Origin: Novosphingobium flavum
GTDB taxonomy: Bacteria > Pseudomonadota > Alphaproteobacteria > Sphingomonadales > Sphingomonadaceae
Length of the DNA stretch: 64,000 nt
NCBI RefSeq assembly: GCF_014230315.1
Contig: NZ_JACLAW010000001.1
Coordinates: 248,001 to 312,000 of the forward strand
Direction: 5' to 3'
Both the position numbers and the translations under genes were made by a program. Below the pieces are notes generated by a model. It was given only the letters and a program-made list of their open reading frames with translations, was not told the origin of the DNA and made no database searches. This document shows, piece after piece, positions 34,794 to 45,400 of this stretch. The stretch's first letter is position 1, and every line of letters begins with the position of its first letter.

Positions 34794-34912
34794 TCGCAGG
34801 GCAGGGCGGCCACCGTCTCGTGGCGCCCCTGTAACCGCGAGATTGCCGATCTCCCCCATTTCCGGGCATCCCCCGCTTGCCTTCGGGCGGCCGCTTGCAT
34901 AGCCAAGCGGAG

Positions 34913-37264
34913 ATGATCCTCTCCCAAACCATGCTGGTGCTGATCGGCCTGCTGCTGGCTGCTTGGGCGGTTGCGGCGGTCTGGGTCATGGTGTCGGCAC
35001 GCGTCCGGATGAAAAAGGCCGAAAGCGCGATGCGCTCGGGGCGCCGCCTGGCCCGGATGGTTGAAGAATCGCCCACCATTCCGCTGCTCGTCCGGGCTGA
35101 CGGCCGGATTGAGGCTGCGCCGAAACTGGCCAAGTGGCTCGGGCTCGACCAGGTCCCGCAATACCTTACCGAACTCGGCCAGGCCGATGGCGGGGACGGG
35201 GGCATCCCCCAGCTCCAACTGGGCGAACTGATCGCTGCGGTTCGCCGCACCCAGAAAACCGGCGCGCCGTTCCGCATGGTCGTCACGCCGGCGGGCTCGC
35301 GTCGTTCGCTGTCCCTGCGCGGCCACCTGGCCGATCCGCAGGTCTCGCCCGGCGGCGCCGCGCTGGTCTGGGTCTTCGACTTTTCGGAGAGCGAGGGCGA
35401 ACTGGTTCGCCTGCGCGAGGAAGCTTCCGGCGCCCGCGCCGATTTCGTTGCCCTCGTCGGCCTGATCGAGGCCGCGCCGATGCCGATGTGGTTCCGCGAC
35501 CGGCAGGGGCGCCTGCGCCTCGTCAACCGCGCCTATGTGACGGCAGTGCAGGGCGAAAGCGCCGAAGCCGTGGTGGCCGCGGGGACGGAACTGGTCGAAG
35601 TGATCGACGGGCTTTCCGCCGCCCAGATCGCGCTGCAGGCGGCCGAACGCCACACCCCGATCGAGCGGATGGTCGCCGCCACGATCGGCGGTCAGCGCCG
35701 CACGCACCGCATCTCCGACCTGCCGCTGGGCGAGGAAGGGGTGGCCGGCTACGCGGTCGACGTCGAGGACATGGAGGAACTTGCCCGCTCGTTCCGCGCT
35801 TTCCGCGATGCCCAGCGCTCGATGCTCGACCAGCTGTCGGCCGGGGTCGCCCAGTTCGATGCGGGGCGCCAACTGGTTTTCGCCAACCAGCCGTTCCTGC
35901 GCATCTTCGGATTGAAGCCGGCGATCCTGCTCGATCCCCAGCCGTTCGAGCGGTTGCTCGACATGGCCCGCGATGGCGGCCGGGTGCCGGAAGTGCGTGA
36001 TTTTCCCGCATGGCGCCGCGAACGCGCCGGGTGGTTCCGCCACAGTGCCGCGCAGGAGGAAGCCTGGACCCTGGCCGACGGCACGCATCTGCGCGTCGTC
36101 GCACAGCCGATGCCCGATGGCGGGCTGATGCTGATCGCGGAGGACCAGACCGAGCAATTGCGCCTCTCCGCCAGCCGCGACACCCTGCTGCGCACCCGCG
36201 CCGCGACGTTCGACAGCCTGTTCGAATCGATCGGCGTCTTTTCGCCCGACGGCAAGATGCAGCTGTGGAACCGCCGCTTCGCACAGGACTGGGGGCTGGA
36301 CGCCGATTTCCTCGACACCCATCCCAAGGTCGACGTCCTGCTCGAACGGATCGGCGCCCGGCTCAAGCGCCCGGTCCAGTCGAAGCAGGTCGGAGACGTC
36401 ATCCGCGCCGCCACGCTCGACCGGGTGCAGACCAGCGGCCGGGTCGTCCTCGCCGATGGCCGCACCCTCGAATTTGCCGGGGTTCCCCTGCCGGACGGCA
36501 ATGGCCTGCTGACCGTGCTCGACATTACCGACAGCCAGAAGGCCGAAGCGGCCCTGCGCGAACGCAATGCCGCGCTGACCGAGGCGGACGCCGTCAAGAC
36601 CCGCTTCCTCGCCAACATGAGCTACGAATTCCGCACGCCGTTGACCTCGATCGGCGGTTTTGCCGAATTGCTCGAGGCCGGGATCGGCGGAGACCTGACC
36701 CCGCAGGGCCACGAATATGTTGCCGCGATCCTCACCTCGGTCCAGCGGCTGGGCGAGCAGATCGAGACCGTGCTCGACCTTTCGCAGAGCGAAGCGGGAC
36801 TGCTTCCGCTGGCCGAGGAAGAGATCGAGCTGATGCCCTTCGTTACCAAGGTGGTGGAAGAGCGCGTCCACGCGATCCGCGACGGCGGCCTGACCCTCGA
36901 CCTGCGCGGCGATCGCGGCGCGGGCCGGGTGAAGGGGGACCGTCGCCGCCTCGCCCGTGCGATCGGCCACCTAGTCGACAATGCCATCGCCGCCACCCCG
37001 CGCGGCGGCCGCATCCTGGTCGACCTGACGCCCACGAAGCAGGGGCCGCGCGTGGTGATTTCCGACAATGGCGCCGGCATGGACACGGCCACGCTCGCCC
37101 GCGCCATGCAGGGCCTCAAGCCCAGCGCTGACGGCGCCGGGTTCGAGCGCCGCCAGGGCCTCGGCCTCCCGCTCGCCCGCCAGCTGATCGAGGCGCATGG
37201 CGGCACGCTCGAACTGCTGTCGGAGCCGGGGCAGGGCACGGCCGCGATCGTCAACCTGCCGTGA
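34913..37264 (+). CDS. divL: DivL-type sensor kinase with tyrosine in the H-box
   Basis: The 783-residue protein has one N-terminal membrane helix (LVLIGLLLAAWAVAAVWVMV), a PAS-rich sensor region (about 50-540, with several PAS-like repeats such as DRQGRLRLVNRAYV and SPDGKMQLWNRRF), then a kinase core. The H-box reads FLANMSYEFRTPLTSI with Y571 where histidine is normal, followed by an HATPase domain (DNAIAATPRGG, DNGAGMD, GLGLPLARQLIE). Tyrosine at this spot is the mark of DivL, which in Caulobacter binds DivK and controls CckA and so CtrA. Gene order divL-tsaE supports the call. The ATG at 34913 has GCGGAG directly before it. It overlaps tsaE by GTGA. Confidence 0.9.
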   Translation: MILSQTMLVLIGLLLAAWAVAAVWVMVSARVRMKKAESAMRSGRRLARMVEESPTIPLLVRADGRIEAAPKLAKWLGLDQVPQYLTELGQADGGDGGIPQLQLGELIAAVRRTQKTGAPFRMVVTPAGSRRSLSLRGHLADPQVSPGGAALVWVFDFSESEGELVRLREEASGARADFVALVGLIEAAPMPMWFRDRQGRLRLVNRAYVTAVQGESAEAVVAAGTELVEVIDGLSAAQIALQAAERHTPIERMVAATIGGQRRTHRISDLPLGEEGVAGYAVDVEDMEELARSFRAFRDAQRSMLDQLSAGVAQFDAGRQLVFANQPFLRIFGLKPAILLDPQPFERLLDMARDGGRVPEVRDFPAWRRERAGWFRHSAAQEEAWTLADGTHLRVVAQPMPDGGLMLIAEDQTEQLRLSASRDTLLRTRAATFDSLFESIGVFSPDGKMQLWNRRFAQDWGLDADFLDTHPKVDVLLERIGARLKRPVQSKQVGDVIRAATLDRVQTSGRVVLADGRTLEFAGVPLPDGNGLLTVLDITDSQKAEAALRERNAALTEADAVKTRFLANMSYEFRTPLTSIGGFAELLEAGIGGDLTPQGHEYVAAILTSVQRLGEQIETVLDLSQSEAGLLPLAEEEIELMPFVTKVVEERVHAIRDGGLTLDLRGDRGAGRVKGDRRRLARAIGHLVDNAIAATPRGGRILVDLTPTKQGPRVVISDNGAGMDTATLARAMQGLKPSADGAGFERRQGLGLPLARQLIEAHGGTLELLSEPGQGTAAIVNLP

Positions 37265-37704
37265 GGGTGGACCTCCCCGATCTCGCCGCGATGCAGGCTT
37301 TTGGCAGTGCCGTTGCAGAGCGGTTGCAAATTGGCGACGTCGTGGCGCTCTCCGGCGGCCTCGGCATGGGCAAGACCACGCTTGCCCGCGCCATCATCGC
37401 CGCGCTCGGCCATCAGGGCGAAGTGCCGAGCCCGACCTTCACCATCGTTGAGACCTACGATCCCCCCGCCGTCCGCCTGCCCCTGGTCCACGCCGATTTC
37501 TACCGGCTGAAGCATCCGGAAGAGGCGCAGGAACTGGGGCTGGACGACTATCGGAGCGGCGCGGCCCTCATCGCGGAATGGCCGGAAATGGCAGGCGGTT
37601 TCGCTCATGAGACGGGCTGCTTGTCGATCCTGTTGGAAAGTGCGGGAGAGGGGCGGATCGCCATTGTAAACGGCGGCCCCGATTGGGTAGGGCGGCTGCC
37701 ATGA
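37261..37704 (+). CDS. tsaE: tRNA threonylcarbamoyladenosine biosynthesis ATPase TsaE
   Basis: The 147-residue protein has the Walker A GGLGMGKTTLAR, PSPTFTIVETYD and HADFYRLKHPEEAQELGLDDY, all characteristic of TsaE. It drives the TsaB-TsaD complex that makes t6A at position 37 of ANN-decoding tRNAs. The GTG at 37261 overlaps the divL stop and the gene ends in an ATGA overlap with amgK, so the run is translationally coupled. The genes for TsaB/C/D are not in the window. Confidence 0.94.
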   Translation: MRVDLPDLAAMQAFGSAVAERLQIGDVVALSGGLGMGKTTLARAIIAALGHQGEVPSPTFTIVETYDPPAVRLPLVHADFYRLKHPEEAQELGLDDYRSGAALIAEWPEMAGGFAHETGCLSILLESAGEGRIAIVNGGPDWVGRLP

Positions 37705-38684
37705 CCGATACCGTGCCCGAGGGGATCGATCCCTTCCTCGCCGCCGCCGGCTGGACCGGCGCCGCCATCGAGCCGCTGCCCGGCGATGCCTCGTTCCGCC
37801 GCTATTTCCGCATCCGCAAGGGCGAGAAAACCGCCATGCTGATGCACGCCCCGCCGCCGCACGAGGATCCCGCACCCTTCCTGCGCGCCGCCCGCTGGCT
37901 CGACGATGTCGGTCAGCGCGCCCCGATCGTGCTTCACGAGGCCGCGCGCGAAGGGCTGGTCCTGCTGGAAGACTTCGGCGAAGTCCGGATGCGCGACTAT
38001 CTCGATGCCTGGCCCGACGACGAGCTGCCGGTCTATGCCGCCGCGGTCGATGCGCTCAAGGCCCTGCACCAGGTTCCTCCGGGGCCGTTTACCGCCTATT
38101 CGCTGGCCGAATACCAGCGCGAGGCCAAGCTGTTCATCGACTGGTATTGCCCGGCCCAGAACCTTTATGTCGACGGCAAGGGCTGGACTGAGGCGTGGGA
38201 TGCGGCGCTGATGCCGCTGCTCGGCCGCCAGCGCCCGGGCGTGACCGTGCTGCGCGACTATCATGCCGAGAACATCATGCTGCTCGGCGCGCTGCACAAG
38301 CAGGGTCTGCTCGATTTCCAGGACGCGCTGGTCGGCCATCCGGCCTACGATCTCGTCTCCCTGCTGCAGGACGCGCGCCGTGATGTCTCGACCGATCTCG
38401 AGGCGGAGATGGTCGGCCATTACCTGCGCGGCCACCCCGATCCCGAGACTTTCGTGGCTGACTATGCTCGCCTCGGCGCCCAGCGGAATGCCAAGATCGT
38501 CGGCATTTTCGTCCGCCTGTGGAAGCGCGACGGCAAGCCGCGCTACCTCTCACTGATCCCGCGCGTCTGGGCCCTGCTCGAGCGCGACCTGACTCATCCC
38601 GCGCTCGCGCCGGTGGCGGAATGGTTCGCCGCGAACATCCCGGATCACCTGCGCGCCGATGGCGGGGGCACCTACGACGTATGA
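37701..38684 (+). CDS. amgK: N-acetylmuramate/N-acetylglucosamine anomeric kinase AmgK
   Basis: The 327-residue aminoglycoside-phosphotransferase-fold kinase has LPGDASFRRYFRIRKG at the N terminus, the catalytic loop VLRDYHAENIMLL and DFQDALVGHPAYDLVSLLQD. AmgK phosphorylates MurNAc at C1; the next gene coding MurU then makes UDP-MurNAc, a recycling route that bypasses de novo synthesis and can confer intrinsic fosfomycin tolerance. The ATG at 37701 overlaps the tsaE stop (ATGA). The assignment rests on the pair with murU and on the fold. Confidence 0.88.
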   Translation: MTDTVPEGIDPFLAAAGWTGAAIEPLPGDASFRRYFRIRKGEKTAMLMHAPPPHEDPAPFLRAARWLDDVGQRAPIVLHEAAREGLVLLEDFGEVRMRDYLDAWPDDELPVYAAAVDALKALHQVPPGPFTAYSLAEYQREAKLFIDWYCPAQNLYVDGKGWTEAWDAALMPLLGRQRPGVTVLRDYHAENIMLLGALHKQGLLDFQDALVGHPAYDLVSLLQDARRDVSTDLEAEMVGHYLRGHPDPETFVADYARLGAQRNAKIVGIFVRLWKRDGKPRYLSLIPRVWALLERDLTHPALAPVAEWFAANIPDHLRADGGGTYDV

Positions 38685-39409
38685 GCAAGCCGCTTGCCTC
38701 CGACACCGCGATGGTCATGGCTGCCGGGCTCGGCAAGCGGATGCGCCCGCTGACCGCGGCCCGGCCCAAGCCGCTGGTCAAGGTCGCCGGCAAGCCGCTG
38801 ATCGACTGGAGCCTCGATCTGCTCGCCGATGCGGGGGTGAAGAAGGCCGTCGTCAACGTCCACTACCTCGCCGATGCGCTGGAAGTGCACCTTGAACACT
38901 ATCCCCGGCTCGAAATCGCGGTGTCCGACGAGCGTCCCGAATTGCTCGAGACCGGCGGCGGGCTGGTCCGCGCCCATGCCCAGGGCCTGCTGCCCGATCC
39001 GTTCTTCTGCGTGAACAGCGATAATATCTGGCTGGATGGCCCGCGCAGCGCCTTTGACGAGCTGAGCCAGGCCTGGAACCCTGACCGGATGGACGCGCTG
39101 CTGCTGATGGTCCGCCATCCCGCCGCGCACAACTATGTCGGCAAGGGCGATTTCCATCTCGATGGGCTGGGCCAGGTCAGCCGTCGCCGCTCCGGCCGGG
39201 TTGCTCCGTTCATCTACACCGGCATCCAGCTCTGCTCGCACCGCCTGCTGCGTGATGCGCCGGAAGGCCCGTTTTCGACCAACGTGCTGTGGAGCCGCGC
39301 GATGGAAGAAGGACGGCTCTACGGCTGGGTCCATACCGGTGAGTGGTTCGAGGTCGGCAATCCCCAGGCCATCGCACCGACCGAGGCGATTCTGCTCGGG
39401 CGCCACTAA
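38681..39409 (+). CDS. murU: N-acetylmuramate 1-phosphate uridylyltransferase MurU
   Basis: The 242-residue nucleotidyltransferase has the family start MVMAAGLGKRMRPLTAARPKPLVKVAGKPLI. Further motifs are ETGGGLV, VNSDNIWLDG and TGEWFEVGNPQAI. It adds UMP to MurNAc-1-phosphate from AmgK to give UDP-MurNAc. The ATG at 38681 overlaps the amgK stop. The longer in-frame extension (from 38519) runs through amgK and was not used. Confidence 0.9.
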   Translation: MSKPLASDTAMVMAAGLGKRMRPLTAARPKPLVKVAGKPLIDWSLDLLADAGVKKAVVNVHYLADALEVHLEHYPRLEIAVSDERPELLETGGGLVRAHAQGLLPDPFFCVNSDNIWLDGPRSAFDELSQAWNPDRMDALLLMVRHPAAHNYVGKGDFHLDGLGQVSRRRSGRVAPFIYTGIQLCSHRLLRDAPEGPFSTNVLWSRAMEEGRLYGWVHTGEWFEVGNPQAIAPTEAILLGRH

Positions 39410-39411
39410 GC

Positions 39412-42411
39412 GTGACTGAACGGCGCGCCGGGCCGACGCTCTATTCGATCGCGGCACACCGCGGTTTCGCCGATGCGCTCGCCGCCGGCCTGATCCCGCG
39501 TTACGCCTCGGGCGAACTCGGCCTGGCCCGCCTGACCCTGCTGCTGCCCAGCCAGCGCGCCGTGCGCACGGTGACCGAGGCCTTCGTGCGCCTGTCCGGC
39601 CAAGGGGAGGGGAAGGGGGGGATGCTCCTTCCGCGCATGGTCGCGGTCGGTGACCTCGACCTCGACGAAACACTCGGCCCCCTGCTCGATCCGCTCGGTG
39701 CCGGGGCCGATATCGCACCAGCCGCGGACCCTACCCGGCGTTGGTTGCGGATCGCCGACCTTCTGCGTGAGGAACTGGCCGACAGCGCCCCGCGCGGCCC
39801 GGCCCTGCTCCGCCAGGCTTTCGAGATCGGGCGGACGATGGATCGCCTGCTGGTCGAGGGGATTGGCCCGCAGGAACTGCTGCAGGACCGGGTTCTGGCA
39901 GTGGTCGGCGAACAAGCCGAGCACTGGAAGGCCTCGATCCGCACTTTTGCGCGGGTTCAGGCCCGCTGGCTTGCCGAACTCGAGGCGCGCGGCGAGCTTG
40001 ACGCCCCCTCGCGGCGCAATGCCCTGTTCGCCCATGCCGCGCGGCGCTGGCGGGACGAACCGCCGCCGTTCCCGGTCGTGGCTGCCGGCGTCACCAGTGC
40101 CTCGCCCGCGCTCGCTGCCCTGCTGCGCACCGTGGCGGACCTGCCCGATGGAGCCGTGATCCTGCCCGACCTCGATCTCACCCTCGATGAGGCGGTCTGG
40201 GATGATCTCGGCACGGCGGGATCGCCGAAAACGCCGGACGATCCCCCGATCGGCCGCGACGATGCCGTCGTCCACCCGCAATATCACCTCAAGCTGCTGC
40301 TGCACCGCATGGGCGTGGGGCGCGGCGAGGTCGAGCCGTGGCACCGTTCGGGCCTGGCAGCGGCGCCGCCTGAGCGGCGCCGGGCCATCTCCAACCTGTT
40401 CCTCCCGCCCGCGGCCAGCGCCCGGTGGGTCCGCCTCAAGGCCGAGGAACGGCGCCTTTCCGCGGTGCGGCTGATGGAAACGGCCCATCCCGGGGAGGAA
40501 GCCCAGGCCATCGCCATCCTGATCCGCGAAGCGCTGGAAGAGCCCGAGCGCCGCGTTGCTCTCGTCACGCCAGACCGGGCGTTGGCCGGGCGGGTGATCG
40601 CCCATCTCCAGCGCTGGGGGATCTCGGCAGACGATACGGCGGGCCAGCCCCTGCCGCAGACCGCTGCGGGGCGCCTGTTCCTGCTGCTGGCCGAAGTGGC
40701 GGCAAGCGGGGCCTGCCCGGTGCCGCTGGTCGCCCTGCTCGGCCATCCGCTGGCCGGCTGCGGGGAAGGGCGCGCAGACTGGCTCGATCGGCTGCGCGAA
40801 CTGGACGAACGCTTGCGCGGACCGCGCCCGGAGCCGGGCCTTGGCCATGTCGCCCGCACGGTCGAGGGCGCCGGAAATCCGCGGCTTGCTGCCTGGTGGG
40901 AGGCGGTCTCGGCCATTCTCGCGCCGCTGCTGGGCGGCGGCGAGCAGGCGCTTTCTGACCTCGTCGACCTGTTGGTCGCGGCGGCCGAAGCCCTGTCCGG
41001 TGGTGCGGTCTGGGCCGGGGCCGATGGCCGCGCGCTCTCGGCCTTCGTGGACGATCTGCGCGAGGCCGCTGCCGACGTCGGCACCCGCCTCGCGCCGGAC
41101 GATCTTGCCGCCGCCCTGCGCGACGCAATGGACCGCGTTGCCGTGCGCCCGCCGTGGGGCGGCCATCCGCGCGTGGGCATCTACGGCTTGATCGAGGCGC
41201 GGATGAGCCGGGCCGATCTCGTCATCTGCGGCGGCCTCGTCGAAGGCACCTGGCCCGGCGCCTCGGCGCCTGACGCGCTGCTCGCTCCGGCCGTGCTGCG
41301 CGCACTTGGCGTGCCCGGCGCCGATTTCCGGATCGGCCTTGCCGCGCATGACCTTGCCGCCGCGCTCGGCGCGCCGGAAGTGGTGCTGAGCCATGCCCGC
41401 CGCGATGCCGCCGGCCCGGCCATCCCCTCGCGCTTCGTGCTGCGGGTGCGCGCCATGCTGGGCGAGAAGTTGCTGGCGGATCACCTGGAGACCCGCGCGG
41501 TCGAGCTTGCCCGCGCGATCGACGATCCGCTGCCCGCGCCACCCCATCCGCGCCCCGAGCCCATGCCGAGCGCGGCGCAGCGTGACGTGCCGATCGCGGT
41601 CACCGGGCTCGACCGGCTGCGCGGCGACCCCTACCAGTTCTACGCCAGCGAGATTCTGCGCCTGCGCGCCTGGGACGCGCTCGATGCCGAGCCGACGGCG
41701 GCGTGGAAGGGCACGGCGGTCCACAAGATCCTCGAGGAATGGCACAAGCAGCGCGGCGAACTCCTGCCCATCGCAGAAGGTGAACTGGCGAAGATGAGTG
41801 CGCACCCGCTGGTGCGCGGGCTATGGTGGCCGCGGCTGGTTGCCGGGCTGGAATGGATCGCGCTGGAGATCGAGCGCCTCAAGGCCGAGGGGCGCGAGGT
41901 GGCCGCGAGCGAGGCCAAGGGACACATCACGTACAAGGGCGTGAAGATCACCGGCCGGGCCGACCGGATCGACCGCAGCGCCGACGGCACGCTAGCCATT
42001 GTCGATTACAAGACCGGCAGCCCGCCTTCGGCCCGCCGGGTCGGCGAAGGCTTCGCGCTCCAGCTCGGCCTGATCGGCCTGATGGCGCGGGAAGGGGCCT
42101 TTTCCGGCATTTCCGGCGAGCCGGAGCGGTTCGAATACTGGTCGCTCAGGAAGTCCGGGAAGAGCCCGACCGGGTTTGGCGAATGCAGCGAGCCGATCCT
42201 GGAGGGCCAGAAGAAAAGCGGCATCCCGCGCGAGGATTTCCTGCCCGAGACCGAGCGCTACCTGTCGGAGGCCATCGCCCGCTGGATCAAGGGCAACGAT
42301 CCGTTCACCGCCCGCCTCAATCCCGATCTGCCCAGCTATGACGACTATGACCAGTTGATGCGGCTCGACGAGTGGCAGGCGCGCGCCGCCGACCTGGAGG
42401 AGCCGGAATGA
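39412..42411 (+). CDS. addB: Double-strand break repair protein AddB
   Basis: The 999-residue subunit begins LYSIAAHRGFADALAAGL and LLLPSQRAVRTVTEAFV, a degenerate helicase-like N-terminal half. It ends in a PDDEXK nuclease domain (about 800-960, with ITGRADRIDRSADGTLAIVDYKTGSPPS). It matches the alphaproteobacterial AddB group, which joins AddA to resect broken ends for RecA loading. The GTG at 39412 is 2 bp after murU. The stop lies in the first of two tandem 20-bp copies before addA. Confidence 0.92.
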   Translation: MTERRAGPTLYSIAAHRGFADALAAGLIPRYASGELGLARLTLLLPSQRAVRTVTEAFVRLSGQGEGKGGMLLPRMVAVGDLDLDETLGPLLDPLGAGADIAPAADPTRRWLRIADLLREELADSAPRGPALLRQAFEIGRTMDRLLVEGIGPQELLQDRVLAVVGEQAEHWKASIRTFARVQARWLAELEARGELDAPSRRNALFAHAARRWRDEPPPFPVVAAGVTSASPALAALLRTVADLPDGAVILPDLDLTLDEAVWDDLGTAGSPKTPDDPPIGRDDAVVHPQYHLKLLLHRMGVGRGEVEPWHRSGLAAAPPERRRAISNLFLPPAASARWVRLKAEERRLSAVRLMETAHPGEEAQAIAILIREALEEPERRVALVTPDRALAGRVIAHLQRWGISADDTAGQPLPQTAAGRLFLLLAEVAASGACPVPLVALLGHPLAGCGEGRADWLDRLRELDERLRGPRPEPGLGHVARTVEGAGNPRLAAWWEAVSAILAPLLGGGEQALSDLVDLLVAAAEALSGGAVWAGADGRALSAFVDDLREAAADVGTRLAPDDLAAALRDAMDRVAVRPPWGGHPRVGIYGLIEARMSRADLVICGGLVEGTWPGASAPDALLAPAVLRALGVPGADFRIGLAAHDLAAALGAPEVVLSHARRDAAGPAIPSRFVLRVRAMLGEKLLADHLETRAVELARAIDDPLPAPPHPRPEPMPSAAQRDVPIAVTGLDRLRGDPYQFYASEILRLRAWDALDAEPTAAWKGTAVHKILEEWHKQRGELLPIAEGELAKMSAHPLVRGLWWPRLVAGLEWIALEIERLKAEGREVAASEAKGHITYKGVKITGRADRIDRSADGTLAIVDYKTGSPPSARRVGEGFALQLGLIGLMAREGAFSGISGEPERFEYWSLRKSGKSPTGFGECSEPILEGQKKSGIPREDFLPETERYLSEAIARWIKGNDPFTARLNPDLPSYDDYDQLMRLDEWQARAADLEEPE

Positions 42412-42447
42412 GCCCCGAGGAACTGGCATGAGCCCCGAGGAACTGGC
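42408..42447 (+). repeat. Exact 20-bp tandem duplication at the addB/addA junction
   Basis: The 20-bp unit ATGAGCCCCGAGGAACTGGC occurs at 42408-42427 and again at 42428-42447. The addB stop (TGA, 42409-42411) lies in the first unit. addA begins with ATGAGC immediately after the second. A slip of one unit would change the addB-addA distance by 20 bp. Confidence 0.95.
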
Positions 42448-45400
42448 ATGAGCAAGGTCTATCCCTTGCAGGACAACCAGCGCCTCGCGGTCGATCCGCG
42501 CGACACGGTCTGGCTCTCGGCCTCGGCCGGAACGGGCAAGACCCAGGTGCTCTCGGCCCGCGTCCTGCGCCTGCTGCTGAGCGAGGGGGTCTCTCCCGCC
42601 CAGATCCTCTGCCTCACCTTCACCAAGGCGGGCGCGGCGGAAATGGCCAACCGCGTCAACGAGGTGCTGGCCAACTGGGTGAGGATGCCCGACGTGGCGC
42701 TGGGGATCGAGCTTCAGGCGATCGGGGCCTCGGCCAACGATGCCACGCGGGCCCGCGCCCGCACGCTCTTCGCCGCCGTGCTCGATTGCCCGGGCGGGGG
42801 GCTTAGGATCAACACGATCCACGCCTTCGCCCAGTGGCTGCTGGCGGGTTTCCCGGAGGAGGCGGGCCTCTCGCCCGGCACCCGCGCGATGGAGGACCGC
42901 GACCGGGCGCTGCTCTCGCGCGAGGTGCTCTCGCGCCTCCTGCTTGATGCCGAGGATCAGGGCGATCACGAGATGCTGGACGCGCTCGCCGCCCTGTCGC
43001 TGCGCATGGGGCCGGACGAGGTTGAGCGGTTCCTGCTGCGCTGCGCGACGGCGCGCGAGGCGTGGTTCGGGCCCGGTTCGTGGGTTCCGCCGCTGCGCCC
43101 CAGGGTCGAGCGCCTGCTCGGCTTGCCCGAGGGCAGGGATCTTGCCGAACTGTGCGACGATGCCGCGTTCGACACCCGCTCGCTGCGCCGCTGCATGGAG
43201 ATCAACGCGGCGTGGCCTGCTCAGACCGGGCAGAACGCGGCCAATGCGATCGGGCACTGGTTGGCGAAGGACGAGGGCGCGCGGGCTGATGCGATCGACG
43301 CGCTGGCCGAGGTGTTCTTCACCAAGGGCGGCGAGCTGCGCGCATCGAAATCGCAGCAGAAGATCGATCCGGCCTATGCCGACTTCGTTGGCCGCGTCGC
43401 CGCCTGCATCAACGCGGTGTGCGAGCGCAAGGCCATGCTCGCGCTCGCCGGCTGGCTGACTCCAGCGCTCACCCTCGGCCGCCGGTTCGCGCTCGCCTGG
43501 GACGAGGCCAAGACCCGCGAGGGGCTGATCGACTTCGACGACCAGATCCGCCAGGCTGCCGACCTTCTCACCCGCTCGGACCTTGCCGACTGGATCCGCT
43601 ACAAGCTTGACCGCCGCTTCGATCACATCCTGATCGACGAGGCGCAGGATACCAATGCCGCGCAGTGGCAGATCATCGAGGCGCTGACGGGTGATTTCTT
43701 CGCCGGGGCGGGCCAGCACGGTGCCGAGGCCCTGCGCACCCTGTTCGTGGTGGGCGATTACAAGCAGGCGATCTTCCGCTTCCAGGGCACCAGCCCGGAA
43801 AACTTCGAGCGCGCCCGCCGCAGCGTGAAGGAGCAGATGCTCGGCGCCGCCGCCAATGCTGAGCAGTTGCGCGGCGCCTCGGGGCTGCGCGAATTGCAGG
43901 AACTGGGTCTCGGCCGGTCTTACCGCACGGCGCGGCCGATCCTCGAATTCGTTGACGCCGCGATTTCCGGGATCGGGCCGGAGCGCTTCGGCCTGTCCGC
44001 TTCGCCCGAACCACATCTGGGGGAGGACCGGCCGGGTCTCGTCACCCTGTGGCGGCCGGTCGGCCTGTCGGGCGACGATACGGGCGAGGAACCGGACGAG
44101 GGCGAGGAAGGTTGGCTCTCGCGGCCCGACCGGCAACTGGCGGACCGGATCGCCCGGCAGGTCGCCGCCTGGCTGCGGGATGGCTATGCCCTGGTCAAAG
44201 GCCAGCCGCGCCGCGCCGCGGCGGGTGACGTCATGGTGCTGGTGCGCAAGCGCAAGGAACTGGCCGGTCTGATCGTGGCCCGGCTTCATGCGCGCGGTGT
44301 GCCCGTGGCGGGGGTCGACCGGCTGCGGCTTGGCGCTCCGCTCGCGGTCAAGGACCTCATCGCCGCGCTACGCTTCGCCGCCCAGCCGCGTGACAGCCTG
44401 ACCCTTGCTGCCCTGCTGGTCTCGCCGCTCGTCGGCTGGAGCCAGGAAGACCTGCTCGAACACGGCTACCGCGAACCGGGCGTACCCCTGTGGGACCACC
44501 TGCGCCGCTCGCGCGGGCCCTTGGTCGCCGCCACGGTCGGGCAATTGCTGGAGCTTCTCGCCCGCGCTGATTTCGCCCCGCCGCAGGCGCTGCTGCAATG
44601 GCTGCTGGTCGGTCCGTGGCAGGGGCGTCGCCGCCTCGTCGCCCGGCTGGGCACCGAGGCGAACGATCCGATCGACGAACTGGTCAACGCCGCCCACGCC
44701 TATGCGGCTACAGATACGCCGAGCCTCGTCGGCTTCCTCAACTGGTTCGATGCCGGGGACGGCGAACTGAAGCGCGAGGCCGAGGGCGGCGGCGGGCTGG
44801 TGCGGGTGATGACGGTCCACGGTTCGAAGGGCCTGCAGGCCCCGATCGTGATCCTCGCCGATGCGGCCGACAATCCCGATCGCGGGCTTGGCGCGGAACT
44901 GGCCCTGTCGGAACCCGGTCCCGCTGGTCTGCGGCACGTTCCGTCGATCCCGCTGCCGGGTTTGCGCAAGGACGAGAAGCTGGGCCGGATCGCCGCCGCC
45001 GAGGCGCTGGTCGGCAAGGAGGAGCGCGAGGAGCACTGGCGTCTGCTCTACGTCGCCATGACCCGGGCGGAAGAGGCGCTGTTCGTTACCGGCTCGCTCG
45101 GTCCGCGCGAAACCCGGCCCGCCGAGGATTCCTGGTATGCCCGGCTTGCCGAGGTGTTCGGAGATGCCGCGTGGCAGGCCGATCCGCTGTGGGGCGAACG
45201 GATCGAGCACGGCAACGCGCCGGCGCCCCCGCCGGCCCGCGCGGCGGAAGCGCTGGCCCTGCCGCTGCCCGCCGCCCTGCCGGCATGGCTCAGCCGCCCG
45301 CTTGCCGCCGAACCGCGCCCGCCGCGCCCGCTCGCGCCCTCCGCGCTGGGCGAGGACAGTGCCGCCGATCCGCCGCGCCCGGCAGGCCGCGCGGCCGATG

